From Algoriphagus boseongensis (GTDB lineage Bacteria; Bacteroidota; Bacteroidia; Cytophagales; Cyclobacteriaceae), in the NCBI RefSeq assembly GCF_004362805.1, contig NZ_SNYF01000008.1, forward strand, positions 1 through 64,000: 64,000 nt of DNA, read 5' to 3'. The stretch's first letter is position 1. Each line of letters opens with the position of its first letter. The translations under genes were made by a program, and so were the position numbers. The notes beneath the pieces were generated by a model that worked only from the letters and a program-made list of their open reading frames with translations, had not been told where the DNA came from and did not search any database. Below are positions 41,245 through 48,985 of the stretch, piece after piece.

Positions 41245-41991
41245 ATGGGATTACTTTCAGGAAAAACTGCTTTGGTAACCGGAGCCTCTAAGGGTATCGG
41301 AAGAGCCATTGCAATCCGATTTGCTCAGGTAGGCGCCAATGTTGCCTTCACTTATTTGTCCAGCGTTGAAAAAGGGCAGGCTTTAGAATCTGAACTTGCA
41401 GCTTTTGGCGTCCAGGCCAAGGGTTACAGATCAGATGCTTCTGATTTCAAGGCAGCAGAGGATTTGGTGAATGCGGTGGTTGCCGACTTTGGTGGCTTGG
41501 ATATTTTGGTCAATAATGCAGGTATCACCCGTGACAACCTGCTGATGAGAATGACTGAGGAATCTTGGGATGAAATCATGAATGTAAACCTGAAATCCTG
41601 CTTCAACACAGTGAAGGCTGCAACACGCACGATGATGAAAGCTAAGTCCGGTTCTATCATCAACATGACCTCCGTGGTCGGTGCCAAAGGAAACGCCGGT
41701 CAGGCTAATTATGCCGCTTCGAAAGCTGGAATCATCGGCTTCACCAAGTCTGTGGCTTTGGAATTAGGATCCAGAAATATCCGTTGCAATGCGATTGCAC
41801 CTGGATTTATAGAAACTGAAATGACCGAAGTGCTGGATGAAAAGACCGTTCAGGGTTGGAGAGATGCTATCCCGATGAAGCGTGGAGGTAAGCCAGAAGA
41901 AATCGCTGACGCTTGCGTATTCTTGGGTTCAGACATGAGTACCTACATTTCAGGTCAGGTGCTGCATGTGAATGGAGCGATGTATACTTGA
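41245..41991 (+). CDS. fabG: 3-oxoacyl-ACP reductase
   Basis: The 248-residue short-chain dehydrogenase reduces 3-oxoacyl-ACP in fatty acid elongation. Cofactor loop TGASKGIGRAIAIRFA lies at residues 11-26. NNAGITRDNLLMRM near 90-103 is typical of FabG. The catalytic triad Ser-Tyr-Lys is in INMTSVVGAKGNAGQANYAA followed by SKAG, and IAPGFIETEMTE follows. Ending in GQVLHVNGAMYT, it matches FabG closely. It is monocistronic with a terminator at 42028. Confidence 0.94.
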   Translation: MGLLSGKTALVTGASKGIGRAIAIRFAQVGANVAFTYLSSVEKGQALESELAAFGVQAKGYRSDASDFKAAEDLVNAVVADFGGLDILVNNAGITRDNLLMRMTEESWDEIMNVNLKSCFNTVKAATRTMMKAKSGSIINMTSVVGAKGNAGQANYAASKAGIIGFTKSVALELGSRNIRCNAIAPGFIETEMTEVLDEKTVQGWRDAIPMKRGGKPEEIADACVFLGSDMSTYISGQVLHVNGAMYT

Positions 41992-42027
41992 TTTACGATT
42001 TTAGATTTACGAATTATGAATTACGAG

Positions 42028-42054
42028 CGGCTGAGGATACTCAGCCGTTTTTTT
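42028..42054 (+). terminator. Rho-independent terminator of fabG
   Basis: The stem cggctgag / ctcagccg (8 bp, 4-nt loop) is followed by seven T residues. Confidence 0.92.
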
Positions 42055-42164
42055 GGTTTATGAAAATTTATTTTGTTGAAAATCAAATATTTAGAAAAAT
42101 AACTAAAAAAAAGATTAGCTATGTTTTCTTTCATGTAAAAAAAAACATAACATATTAAAATAGT

Positions 42165-42178
42165 TTTTAGCGCTAAAA
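42165..42178. promoter_or_regulatory. 14-bp perfect palindrome upstream of locus B (candidate operator)
   Basis: TTTTAGCGCTAAAA is perfectly symmetric and stands 31 nt before the peptide start at 42209, in the promoter zone. It contains the only GC-rich core in about 150 nt of A/T-rich sequence. A dimeric regulator is the simplest explanation; none is identified. Confidence 0.45.
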
Positions 42179-42208
42179 CTTTTAATTCAATCTAAAACTT
42201 ATTTAATT

Positions 42209-42409
42209 ATGAAAAAGAAAATTTTGTTAATCCTCCTCATTTTAGTTTCAGGGGGAACCAATTTATTTGCAGCTTATCATTATCGAATGGAGAGAGAACC
42301 TTGCAATTCAGGGAGAGGGTCTTTTTATGTTTGTCGCCCATTTCCAAATATTGGGTGTAGTGTTGAAGCACAAACAGTATGCGATGGATATGGTGGTGGC
42401 ATTGAGTAA
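42209..42409 (+). CDS. Small secreted cysteine-rich peptide, locus B
   Basis: The 66-residue precursor starts MKKKILLILLILVSGGTNLF, a signal peptide likely cut near AA at 22-23. About 44 residues follow, with four cysteines: REPCNSGRGSFYVCRPFPN and IGCSVEAQTVCDGYGGG. The even spacing and Gly-rich tail suggest a disulfide-bonded exported peptide. It does not align with the locus A peptide beyond size, signal and cysteines. The gene overlaps the propeller gene downstream by about 26 nt in another frame, so the two are coupled. Confidence 0.72.
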   Translation: MKKKILLILLILVSGGTNLFAAYHYRMEREPCNSGRGSFYVCRPFPNIGCSVEAQTVCDGYGGGIE

Positions 42410-43583
42410 TTTAAGAAGGGCATTGCCCTTCTTTTTAATTTGTTTTTGTTTTGGATGTGGGGAGGAAAAAAATGAAGAAAGCACGACTGCTATTTCTGTT
42501 CCTATTGATTTAAATAAATCAGAAAATGGTAATCTATCGGATGCATATCAATCAATAGACTATATTTTACTTGAAAATTCAGATACTTTATCATTGATAA
42601 GACCAATGAAGGTTATCATGAGTGAAGGATTGATTGGGATAGAGGATAGAGGAGGTGAGAAGTATGTATTTTATGACCAAAAAGGAAAACTAAGATTTGG
42701 TTTATCCGCTTCAGGAGATGGACCGGGAGAATTTATCAGAACGGAAGATTTTCAGGTTTTGGGAGAATCCATTTTGATAAAAGATCCATACCTGAATAAG
42801 ATTTTGACATTTGATTTAAATGGAGTTTTTAAGAAGGAGGAGAAATTATCATCAATCTTAGGCAACTTTTATAGAACTAATTCATCAACTCTTTTTTATT
42901 CTAAAAATGGGTTTGACCTAGGAGCTTATTATTTTTTTAGATATAGAAAAAATACTTTCGAGGGGATTTTTGAAGCGGATCAACGGTTGGAAGGGAAAGT
43001 GTATTCTGGAAAGGATGGATTTGTTTTAAACCCGTTTACCAAGGAAATAATTTTTACAATTCCCTTTGAAACAACTTCAGTAATTTTTTCAAAGGATGGT
43101 GAAAATATCCGAACAATAAATTTTGATTTTGGTAGAGATCAAGCTTCTATGGAAGATTTTCATCGATTAAATCCTCAACAATTTGACGAGAGGGTAAAAA
43201 ATGAGGGTTTGGTTAGTGAGATTTCTTCCTTTTATCCATTGGAAGATGGGTATTTTTTAAGAGTATTTAGAGGCGAAAAGGAGTTTCATGAGATTTTTTT
43301 AGATAAAGAATTTGTACCTACAGCTCAATTCAATAAATATAAGAATGACATAGATTATATGCCAATACGAAATTTACCCTGGTTTTTTTCTGAAAATAAA
43401 ATTGGTTATTTGATTCCATCTTTTCTATTTCTAGAGGACTATGAAAAAAAGTTCATTAATAATTCTGAAGTTGAAATTAAAGGAAGTATTCATCAATTCG
43501 TCGAAGAAAATAAATCTGAGTTAAAAAAAGATTCTTATGTATTGGTATTTTTAGAAGTAAAAAATTCTGTTTTCAGAAAATAA
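42384..43583 (+). CDS. Predicted six-bladed beta-propeller lipoprotein, locus B
   Basis: MDMVVALSNLRRALPFFLIC leads to a lipobox (FCFGC) at about Cys25, giving an exported lipoprotein of about 399 residues. A longer upstream start (42267) reads through the peptide gene in another frame and destroys the signal peptide, so I reject it; an ATG at 42390 is equally possible. The mature part has the propeller pattern VFYDQKGKLRFGLSASGDGPG followed by EFIRTEDF and ILIKDPYLNKILTFDLNG (consecutive strand pairs). The 'GDGPGEF' turn is typical of six-bladed propeller lipoproteins of Bacteroidota. Role unknown; paired with a secreted peptide as in locus A. Confidence 0.72.
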   Translation: MDMVVALSNLRRALPFFLICFCFGCGEEKNEESTTAISVPIDLNKSENGNLSDAYQSIDYILLENSDTLSLIRPMKVIMSEGLIGIEDRGGEKYVFYDQKGKLRFGLSASGDGPGEFIRTEDFQVLGESILIKDPYLNKILTFDLNGVFKKEEKLSSILGNFYRTNSSTLFYSKNGFDLGAYYFFRYRKNTFEGIFEADQRLEGKVYSGKDGFVLNPFTKEIIFTIPFETTSVIFSKDGENIRTINFDFGRDQASMEDFHRLNPQQFDERVKNEGLVSEISSFYPLEDGYFLRVFRGEKEFHEIFLDKEFVPTAQFNKYKNDIDYMPIRNLPWFFSENKIGYLIPSFLFLEDYEKKFINNSEVEIKGSIHQFVEENKSELKKDSYVLVFLEVKNSVFRK

Positions 43584-43762
43584 TGTTTTATGTATATCCG
43601 CTTTCTTACCAGTAGGCCAAAAGATAGAAATAATAGACCGATTGAAGTTCAGTTTTAGTCAGCTTCGGTCATCGGTCTTCGGACTTCCGACGACCAAACC
43701 AAAGGAATTTTGGATTGTGGTGCAATTGCGGATAATCATATAATGTTTATATATTTTCCATG
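43584..43762. other. Intergenic stretch with imperfect stem-loop
   Basis: It contains an imperfect hairpin at 43667-43695 (ggtcatcgg pairs with ccgacgacc, one G-T pair, loop about 11 nt) and no gene. The hairpin could be a weak terminator of the propeller gene or part of a dispersed repeat. Confidence 0.4.
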
Positions 43763-43794
43763 AAAAGGCCTCCTATAGGAGGCCTTTTTTTATG
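43763..43794. terminator. Bidirectional terminator between convergent genes
   Basis: The stem aaggcctcc / ggaggcctt (9 bp, 4-nt loop) is followed by seven T residues on the plus strand and preceded by AAAA. It serves the locus B propeller gene and pruA. Confidence 0.88.
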
Positions 43795-43802
43795 TTTAAA
43801 AT

Positions 43803-45437
43803 TTAATCCTTACTCAAAAAAGGATATCTGTAATCCTTAGGCGATACAAAGGTTTCCTTGATCGTACGAGGAGATACCCAACGCAGCAAGTTGATCATGG
43901 AGCCGGCTTTGTCATTGGTGCCGGAAGCTCTGGCTCCGCCAAATGGCTGCTGACCTACGACCGCTCCTGTTGGCTTGTCGTTGATGTAGAAATTTCCTGC
44001 AGCATTTCTCAATTTTTGAGTTGCCAATTCGATGGCATATCTGTCTTGGGAGAAAACTGCACCAGTCAAGGCATATGGAGAAGTCTGATCAACTAATTCC
44101 AATACAGTCTCAAAGTGCTCTGCATTGTATACATAAATGGTCAATACTGGTCCGAAAATCTCTTCGCACATTGTCGTGTACATCGGATCTTGTACCAAAA
44201 GAACGGTTGGCTCTATAAAATATCCTTTCGACTTATCGAAATTTCCACCTGCAATTACTTCCACTCCCGGAGAGTTTTTGGCTTGGGTGATGTAGTTGGA
44301 GATTTTATCAAAAGCCTTCTCGTCAATCACTGCATTGACGAAATTCGTGAAGTCCTCAGTTCCTCCCATTTTCATGGATGCAAGGTCTTCCAACATGGAT
44401 TTTTTCACATCATCCCAAAGATTGGAAGGGATATAGGCTCTGGAAGCTGCAGAACATTTTTGTCCTTGGTATTCAAAAGCACCACGTACTAAACCAACTG
44501 CCACGGCTTTGGCATCAGCAGATTTATGAGCTAAGACAAAGTCCTTTCCTCCAGTTTCTCCGACAATTCTAGGATAGGACTTGTAGAGCTTGATGTTTTC
44601 TCCTATGGTTTTCCAAATGTGTTGGAATACTCCAGTTGAACCAGTAAAGTGGATTCCCGCAAAATCAGGATGCTTGAAAATCACCTCTCCAGCAGTAGGT
44701 CCGTCTACATAAATCAAGTTGATTACGCCATCAGGAACTCCTGCTTCTTTGAAGATTTCCATAAGAACATTTGCCGAATAAATCTGGGTATAGGCAGGTT
44801 TCCAAACAATCGTATTTCCCATCATCGCCGCAGAAGTTGGTAGGTTTCCGGCAATTGCAGTGAAGTTGAAAGGAGTCAAGGCGAACACGAATCCTTCCAA
44901 GGGTCTTTGCTCCACTCTATTCCAAACTCCACCTCCAGAAACGGGAGGCTGCTGGGCATAGATTTCTGTCATGTATTTGACATTGAAGCGAAGGAAATCG
45001 ATGATTTCGCAGGCGGAGTCAATTTCAGCTTGGAAAGCATTTTTAGATTGACCAAGCATTGTAGCTGCGTTAAGCTTAGCTCGGTAAGGACCGGCGATCA
45101 GATCAGCTGCTTTTAGGAAAATTGCAGCTCGCTGTTCCCATTCTAAGTTTTCCCAAGCTTCTTTCGCGCCCAAAGCAGCATTAATCGCCTGTTCTACATG
45201 TCCTGCGTCTCCTTCATGGAAATAGCCCAAAATGTGCTGGTGATCGTGAGGAGGAGTCATGGCATGCGTTTTACCTGTCCGGACCTCCTCGCTACCAATG
45301 TACATGGGTACATCGATTTGCTTTGATCTCAGCTCAGCAAGCATGGCTTGGAGTTCTTTTCGCTCCGGGCTACCCGGGGCATATGACTTAATCGGCTCAT
45401 TCACTGGAGCCGGTACGTTGAAAAATCCCTTTAGCAT
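43803..45437 (-). CDS. pruA: L-glutamate gamma-semialdehyde dehydrogenase
   Basis: This 544-residue NAD-linked aldehyde dehydrogenase oxidises glutamate-5-semialdehyde (pyrroline-5-carboxylate) to glutamate. The catalytic cysteine is in EYQGQKCSAASRAYIP, and the catalytic glutamate region is PRIVGETGGKDFVLAHKSA. FTGSTGVFQHIWK and the PFGGARASGTNDKAG tail are present. It begins MLKGFFNVPAPVNEPIKSYA, the usual RocA/PruA start. It completes the ornithine degradation route begun by RocD at 9667, although the genes are far apart. No proline dehydrogenase is in the window. Confidence 0.97.
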   Translation of the reverse strand: MLKGFFNVPAPVNEPIKSYAPGSPERKELQAMLAELRSKQIDVPMYIGSEEVRTGKTHAMTPPHDHQHILGYFHEGDAGHVEQAINAALGAKEAWENLEWEQRAAIFLKAADLIAGPYRAKLNAATMLGQSKNAFQAEIDSACEIIDFLRFNVKYMTEIYAQQPPVSGGGVWNRVEQRPLEGFVFALTPFNFTAIAGNLPTSAAMMGNTIVWKPAYTQIYSANVLMEIFKEAGVPDGVINLIYVDGPTAGEVIFKHPDFAGIHFTGSTGVFQHIWKTIGENIKLYKSYPRIVGETGGKDFVLAHKSADAKAVAVGLVRGAFEYQGQKCSAASRAYIPSNLWDDVKKSMLEDLASMKMGGTEDFTNFVNAVIDEKAFDKISNYITQAKNSPGVEVIAGGNFDKSKGYFIEPTVLLVQDPMYTTMCEEIFGPVLTIYVYNAEHFETVLELVDQTSPYALTGAVFSQDRYAIELATQKLRNAAGNFYINDKPTGAVVGQQPFGGARASGTNDKAGSMINLLRWVSPRTIKETFVSPKDYRYPFLSKD

Positions 45438-45509
45438 ATTATTTGGTGTTTATTTGATTTCTGAGAGTCCAAAGATAGGCTTTCCTGCCATAATGGACAG
45501 TGATTTCGC

Positions 45510-46205
45510 TTACAAAAGGTCTTCAAGCTCTTTCAAATGCCGAATTTCGTAAGTGGGTTGAAGCTCGATTTTTTTCCCTTCCGGATTAAAGAAAACCTGG
45601 TCAATACTGGCTCTTTGGGCGCCTAAAATGTCTGAAGCAGGATTATCCCCAATCATAATACAAGCATCTGGACTTGTATTTAATTGAAGAAGTGCGTACT
45701 CGAAAATCCTTGGGTCTGGCTTTTTATGCCCGGTCGTCTCAGAAGTTACTACTAAGTCAAAATACCCATCCAATCCTGAGGATTTCATTTTTTTAGCCTG
45801 AGATTCATTGAAGCCGTTGGTGATGATATGGACTTTGTATTTTTTATTCAGGTAGTGAAGAATCTCCTTGGAATAGGGGAAAACATGCGGCTTGGAGGAA
45901 GTCCTGTGCATAAAGTCTTCTTCAAATTCCTGTGGAATGGCATCGGCTTTTCCTCCTGCATGGGAGAAAATCCTAGGGAAACGTTCTTTCCTCAAGTTAT
46001 GCTTGTCGATTTTCCCCACATTGTACCAATCCCATAGCTGGAAATTGATATGATGGAAGGCTTGAAAGAATTTTTCGAAAGTTTCGATTCCAAGTTCGCT
46101 TAGGGAATAATGGTGGTAGAGTTCCGAAAGAGATTCGGTGACATTTCGATCGTAATCCCAAAGCGTATGGTCTAGATCGAAAAAGATGTGTTGGTAAGTT
46201 TTCAC
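45510..46205 (-). CDS. YjjG-family noncanonical pyrimidine nucleotidase (HAD)
   Basis: The 231-residue HAD hydrolase has HIFFDLDHTLWDYDRN (residues 6-21, DxD nucleophile), a cap domain, then VHIITNGFNESQAKKMKSSG (motif II), SETTGHKKPDPRIFEYAL (motif III) and MIGDNPASDILGAQ (motif IV). The DHTLWDYDRN form is the YjjG signature. E. coli YjjG dephosphorylates modified pyrimidine nucleotides and cleans the nucleotide pool. An ArsR-type gene lies 7 nt upstream and is likely co-transcribed. Confidence 0.9.
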   Translation of the reverse strand: MKTYQHIFFDLDHTLWDYDRNVTESLSELYHHYSLSELGIETFEKFFQAFHHINFQLWDWYNVGKIDKHNLRKERFPRIFSHAGGKADAIPQEFEEDFMHRTSSKPHVFPYSKEILHYLNKKYKVHIITNGFNESQAKKMKSSGLDGYFDLVVTSETTGHKKPDPRIFEYALLQLNTSPDACIMIGDNPASDILGAQRASIDQVFFNPEGKKIELQPTYEIRHLKELEDLL

Positions 46206-46212
46206 AGAAATT

Positions 46213-46596
46213 TCAGCGACGATATTGATTATTTTGAATCTTGTTGATCGCCAGTTCTCGATTAGACTTTAGGATTTCATAGGTTTCCTGATCCTTGATG
46301 AGACTGGGGTCTTTTTGGATAAACTTGAAAATCTGCTGAATGATTTCAAGATATTCCTCAAGGATGTAATAAAACATCCATTGATCGACCCTTCTGCTTC
46401 CCAAAAGGCCAGCATTTTTCAAATAAATCAGGTGCCGACTGGTTTTGGTTTGGGTAAAATCTAAAATATGCTCCAAGTCAGAGATACTTAATTCTTTGTT
46501 TAACATCAGTAAATGGATTATCCGAACGCGTGGTTCTTCTGAAAGCGCCTTAAAAATTCGCAATCCATAGTTTAAACTGATATTTTTAAGTCTCAT
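46213..46596 (-). CDS. ArsR-type winged helix transcriptional regulator
   Basis: This 127-residue protein has the helix-turn-helix order of ArsR regulators: LRIFKALSEEPRVRIIHLLM (near 12-31), ELSISDLEHILDFTQTKTSR (near 34-53), HLIYLKNAGLLGSRRVDQWMF (DNA wing). No CxC metal-binding motif is visible, so a metal sensor is not indicated. It could control the YjjG gene. It faces a regulatory-domain protein gene divergently with 104 nt between. Confidence 0.88.
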   Translation of the reverse strand: MRLKNISLNYGLRIFKALSEEPRVRIIHLLMLNKELSISDLEHILDFTQTKTSRHLIYLKNAGLLGSRRVDQWMFYYILEEYLEIIQQIFKFIQKDPSLIKDQETYEILKSNRELAINKIQNNQYRR

Positions 46597-46700
46597 TAGT
46601 AAGTTTTAACTTGAAATCGAGGGTGAAAATAAAATTTCAGCCGAAATTAGACTAAACTCGCAGCTGTATTTTACAGTTGATGTTATAAGAACAACGTTAC

Positions 46701-47342
46701 GTGAAAATTTCTTCTCCTCTTCTTTTAGTGCTGGTTTTGGGATTTTTTTTCCTGACCCAGATGTCATTTGCCCAAGATCAACGAGATAAAAAAGTCATCC
46801 AGTTGTCGGGTATTATCCTCAATGCAGACAGCACAGATGCTGTTCCTGGTGTAAATATTTATGTACCGAAAAAGGGAAGAGGTACAGTTTCAGGACGATT
46901 TGGGTATTTCTCCATGCCAGTTCTCGAAGGCGATAGCGTGGTTTTTACCTTTATCGGGTTAAAAAAGCAAGAATTCAAAGTTCCTGATAAGGTAGATAAT
47001 GATAGAATCAGTTTGATCCTGACCATGGAGGTAGACGAAATCGCCTTGGCCGAAATTGAAGTAATGCCTTATCCGACTGAGGAGGAATTCAAAAAGGCTG
47101 TAATAGCCATGAATGTGGTGGATCCTATGGCTATTTCTAGGTCAAATATGAGTCCGGAGATGTTGCTTCGATGGGCTGAGTCTATGCCAGCTTCTGGCAA
47201 TGAGAATTTCAGGTACTTCCAACAAGGGCAGATGTTGCAAAATCAGGATTTGTACGGGCCTAGACCTTTGCGGATTTTGGACCCATTTGCTTGGTCTCAG
47301 TTTATTCGATCTATCAAAAGAGGGGACCTAAAAAGCAAATAA
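46701..47342 (+). CDS. Secreted carboxypeptidase-like regulatory domain protein
   Basis: A signal peptide (1-24, ending SFAQ) precedes a carboxypeptidase-D-like beta sandwich. Its strand sequence is VIQLSGIILNADSTDAVPGV, NIYVPKKGRGTVSGRFGYFS, VVFTFIGLKKQEFKVP (residues about 31-102). The second half, with VDEIALAEIEVMPYPTEEEF, is a mixed helical tail. Such domains are usually at the front of SusC-like receptors; here it stands alone. The start is GTG at 46701, an uncommon start codon among neighbours. Function unknown, cell surface role likely. Confidence 0.78.
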   Translation: MKISSPLLLVLVLGFFFLTQMSFAQDQRDKKVIQLSGIILNADSTDAVPGVNIYVPKKGRGTVSGRFGYFSMPVLEGDSVVFTFIGLKKQEFKVPDKVDNDRISLILTMEVDEIALAEIEVMPYPTEEEFKKAVIAMNVVDPMAISRSNMSPEMLLRWAESMPASGNENFRYFQQGQMLQNQDLYGPRPLRILDPFAWSQFIRSIKRGDLKSK

Positions 47343-47466
47343 GTAGGCTTTTTCAAACTCCTCACACCAATTTCTAAATAAATCCTAGACAAAGATTTGG
47401 TGTGAGTGATTTAAAAGAATATCTTTGTGCCTCGTTTCAAAAAGGCAAAAGAAAACTAGCGATATT

Positions 47467-47712
47467 ATGAAAGCAGATATTCATCCAAACTACAGAGACG
47501 TAGTATTCTACGATACCTCAAGCGAGTTTAAGTTTTTGACCAAATCCACTATCGAGACTTCTGAAACAATCGAATGGACTGATGGCAAAACTTATCCAGT
47601 ATTCAAAATTGAAGTGAGCTCTGAGTCTCACCCATTCTATACCGGTAAGAAAATGTTGCTTGACACTGCTGGTAGAGTGGAGAAATTCAACAAAAGATAC
47701 GCGAAGAAGTAA
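47467..47712 (+). CDS. rpmE2: Large ribosomal subunit protein bL31, type B
   Basis: The 81-residue ribosomal protein starts [20 protein letters not shown] and ends [11 protein letters not shown]. The zinc-binding CxxC motifs of type A L31 are absent, defining the zinc-free type B form. The start at 47467 is preferred over an ATG at 47425 that adds 14 unrelated residues. It is monocistronic with a strong terminator. Confidence 0.96.
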   Translation: MKADIHPNYRDVVFYDTSSEFKFLTKSTIETSETIEWTDGKTYPVFKIEVSSESHPFYTGKKMLLDTAGRVEKFNKRYAKK

Positions 47713-47732
47713 TCTTCTTTCGATCATTCTTA

Positions 47733-47775
47733 AAAAGTCTCCCGGAGCAAGGATTCCGGGAGACTTTTTTATTTT
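47733..47775 (+). terminator. Rho-independent terminator of L31
   Basis: The long stem aaagtctcccgga / tccgggagacttt is followed by TTTTTT. It ends a few bases before the next gene's start at 47782. Confidence 0.9.
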
Positions 47776-47781
47776 TGCCCT

Positions 47782-48978
47782 ATGAAGCAAATCCTTTTGT
47801 TTGACGATCCAGCCATTCGCGGATCATTACTTCCTTTTACTTTTACTAGACCTGTTGCGGATATCCGGGTTGGAATTATGAAAATCTCAGAAAAATGGGA
47901 GAAGTATTCCGGTGTAGAGGTTTCTTTTTTGACTCAAGATTATCTGCAGAAAAAATTCCCTAGAAATTCAGGAATATCCTTAGCTGTAAATGGTTCTTGG
48001 CTGCCTGAAGAAGGCTCAATTGAAATTCTGAAAAGCCTTAAGGAGGACGAAGTTTTAGTTTCTGGAAAGACCATTCTGGCCACCTACATCGGCGAAACTG
48101 AAAAAAATCTAGGATCCGCTTTGGAGAAGAAACAAATTCAGCTGGAAATGGAGCCAGTTCTCCTTCAGAAGACTTGGCAGATATTCCAGTTTAATGCTGC
48201 AGAAATCAGAAAAGACTTTAATCTCCTTACCAAGGGAAGAGTTTCTCAAGCTATTACCGATCCACATACCATGGTTTATGGAAAGGAAAATATTTTTGTC
48301 GAAGAAAGTGCTAAAATCAAAGCAGCAGTTCTTAATGCTGAAGGAGGACCCATTTACATCGGGAAAAACACAGAAATTCAGGAAGGTTCCTTGATCAGAG
48401 GGCCATTTGCGCTTTGTGAAGGATCTACCATTAACATGGGTGCTAAACTCCGAGGAGATACCACCGTTGGTCCATATTCTAAAGTTGGAGGAGAGGTTTC
48501 CAACTCAGTAATCTTTGGCTATTCCAATAAGGGACATGAGGGATTCTTGGGTAATTCGGTCGTCGGCGAATGGTGCAATCTAGGCGCGGACACCAATACT
48601 TCCAATCTGAAAAATAATTATGCTCCCGTTAAGCTTTGGGATTATACCAAAGGTGGTTTTGCCAATACAGGCCTACAGTTTTGCGGCTTGATGATGGGCG
48701 ACCATAGCAAATGCGGCATCAACACCATGTTTAATACCGGAACAGTCGTCGGAGTCGGTGCGAATATTTTCGGGGATGGATTTCCAAGAAACTTTATTCC
48801 TTCCTTTTCATGGGGAGGGGCAGCAGGATTCTCTACCTTCACTTTACCTAAGTTCGAAGAAACTGCCAAGGCAGTTTATGGACGAAGAGGAAAGGAATTT
48901 ACTTCCGAAGAAAAAGAAATTTTGGAGAAGGTTTTTGAATTGACCAAATCCTATAGAATTTGGGAAAAAACCACCTGA
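47782..48978 (+). CDS. Putative sugar nucleotidyltransferase with left-handed beta-helix
   Basis: This 398-residue protein starts MKQILLFDDPAIRGSLLPFT, the pattern of the Bacteroidota putative sugar nucleotidyltransferase (NTP_transf_4) family. Hexapeptide repeats in the C-terminal half, for example IYIGKNTEIQEGSLIRGP, IYSKVGGEVSNSVIFGYS-like and GANIFGDGFPRNFIPSF, form a left-handed beta-helix. The product resembles the GlmU/GlgC arrangement; the exact sugar is unknown. The gene begins 69 nt after L31 and is followed 7 nt later by holB. Confidence 0.82.
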   Translation: MKQILLFDDPAIRGSLLPFTFTRPVADIRVGIMKISEKWEKYSGVEVSFLTQDYLQKKFPRNSGISLAVNGSWLPEEGSIEILKSLKEDEVLVSGKTILATYIGETEKNLGSALEKKQIQLEMEPVLLQKTWQIFQFNAAEIRKDFNLLTKGRVSQAITDPHTMVYGKENIFVEESAKIKAAVLNAEGGPIYIGKNTEIQEGSLIRGPFALCEGSTINMGAKLRGDTTVGPYSKVGGEVSNSVIFGYSNKGHEGFLGNSVVGEWCNLGADTNTSNLKNNYAPVKLWDYTKGGFANTGLQFCGLMMGDHSKCGINTMFNTGTVVGVGANIFGDGFPRNFIPSFSWGGAAGFSTFTLPKFEETAKAVYGRRGKEFTSEEKEILEKVFELTKSYRIWEKTT

Positions 48979-48985
48979 TAAGCTC

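Noticed and set aside
41081..41278. 65-codon frame in the lpdA/fabG gap
   Set aside because: Overlaps the fabG start in another phase; product has no protein-like features.
42267..42383. Longer start for the locus B propeller gene
   Set aside because: It runs through the peptide gene in another frame and puts 39 residues before the lipoprotein signal.
43667..43695. Imperfect hairpin considered as a terminator or repeat element
   Set aside because: No T tail, and a much stronger bidirectional terminator follows at 43763; kept only as a note.
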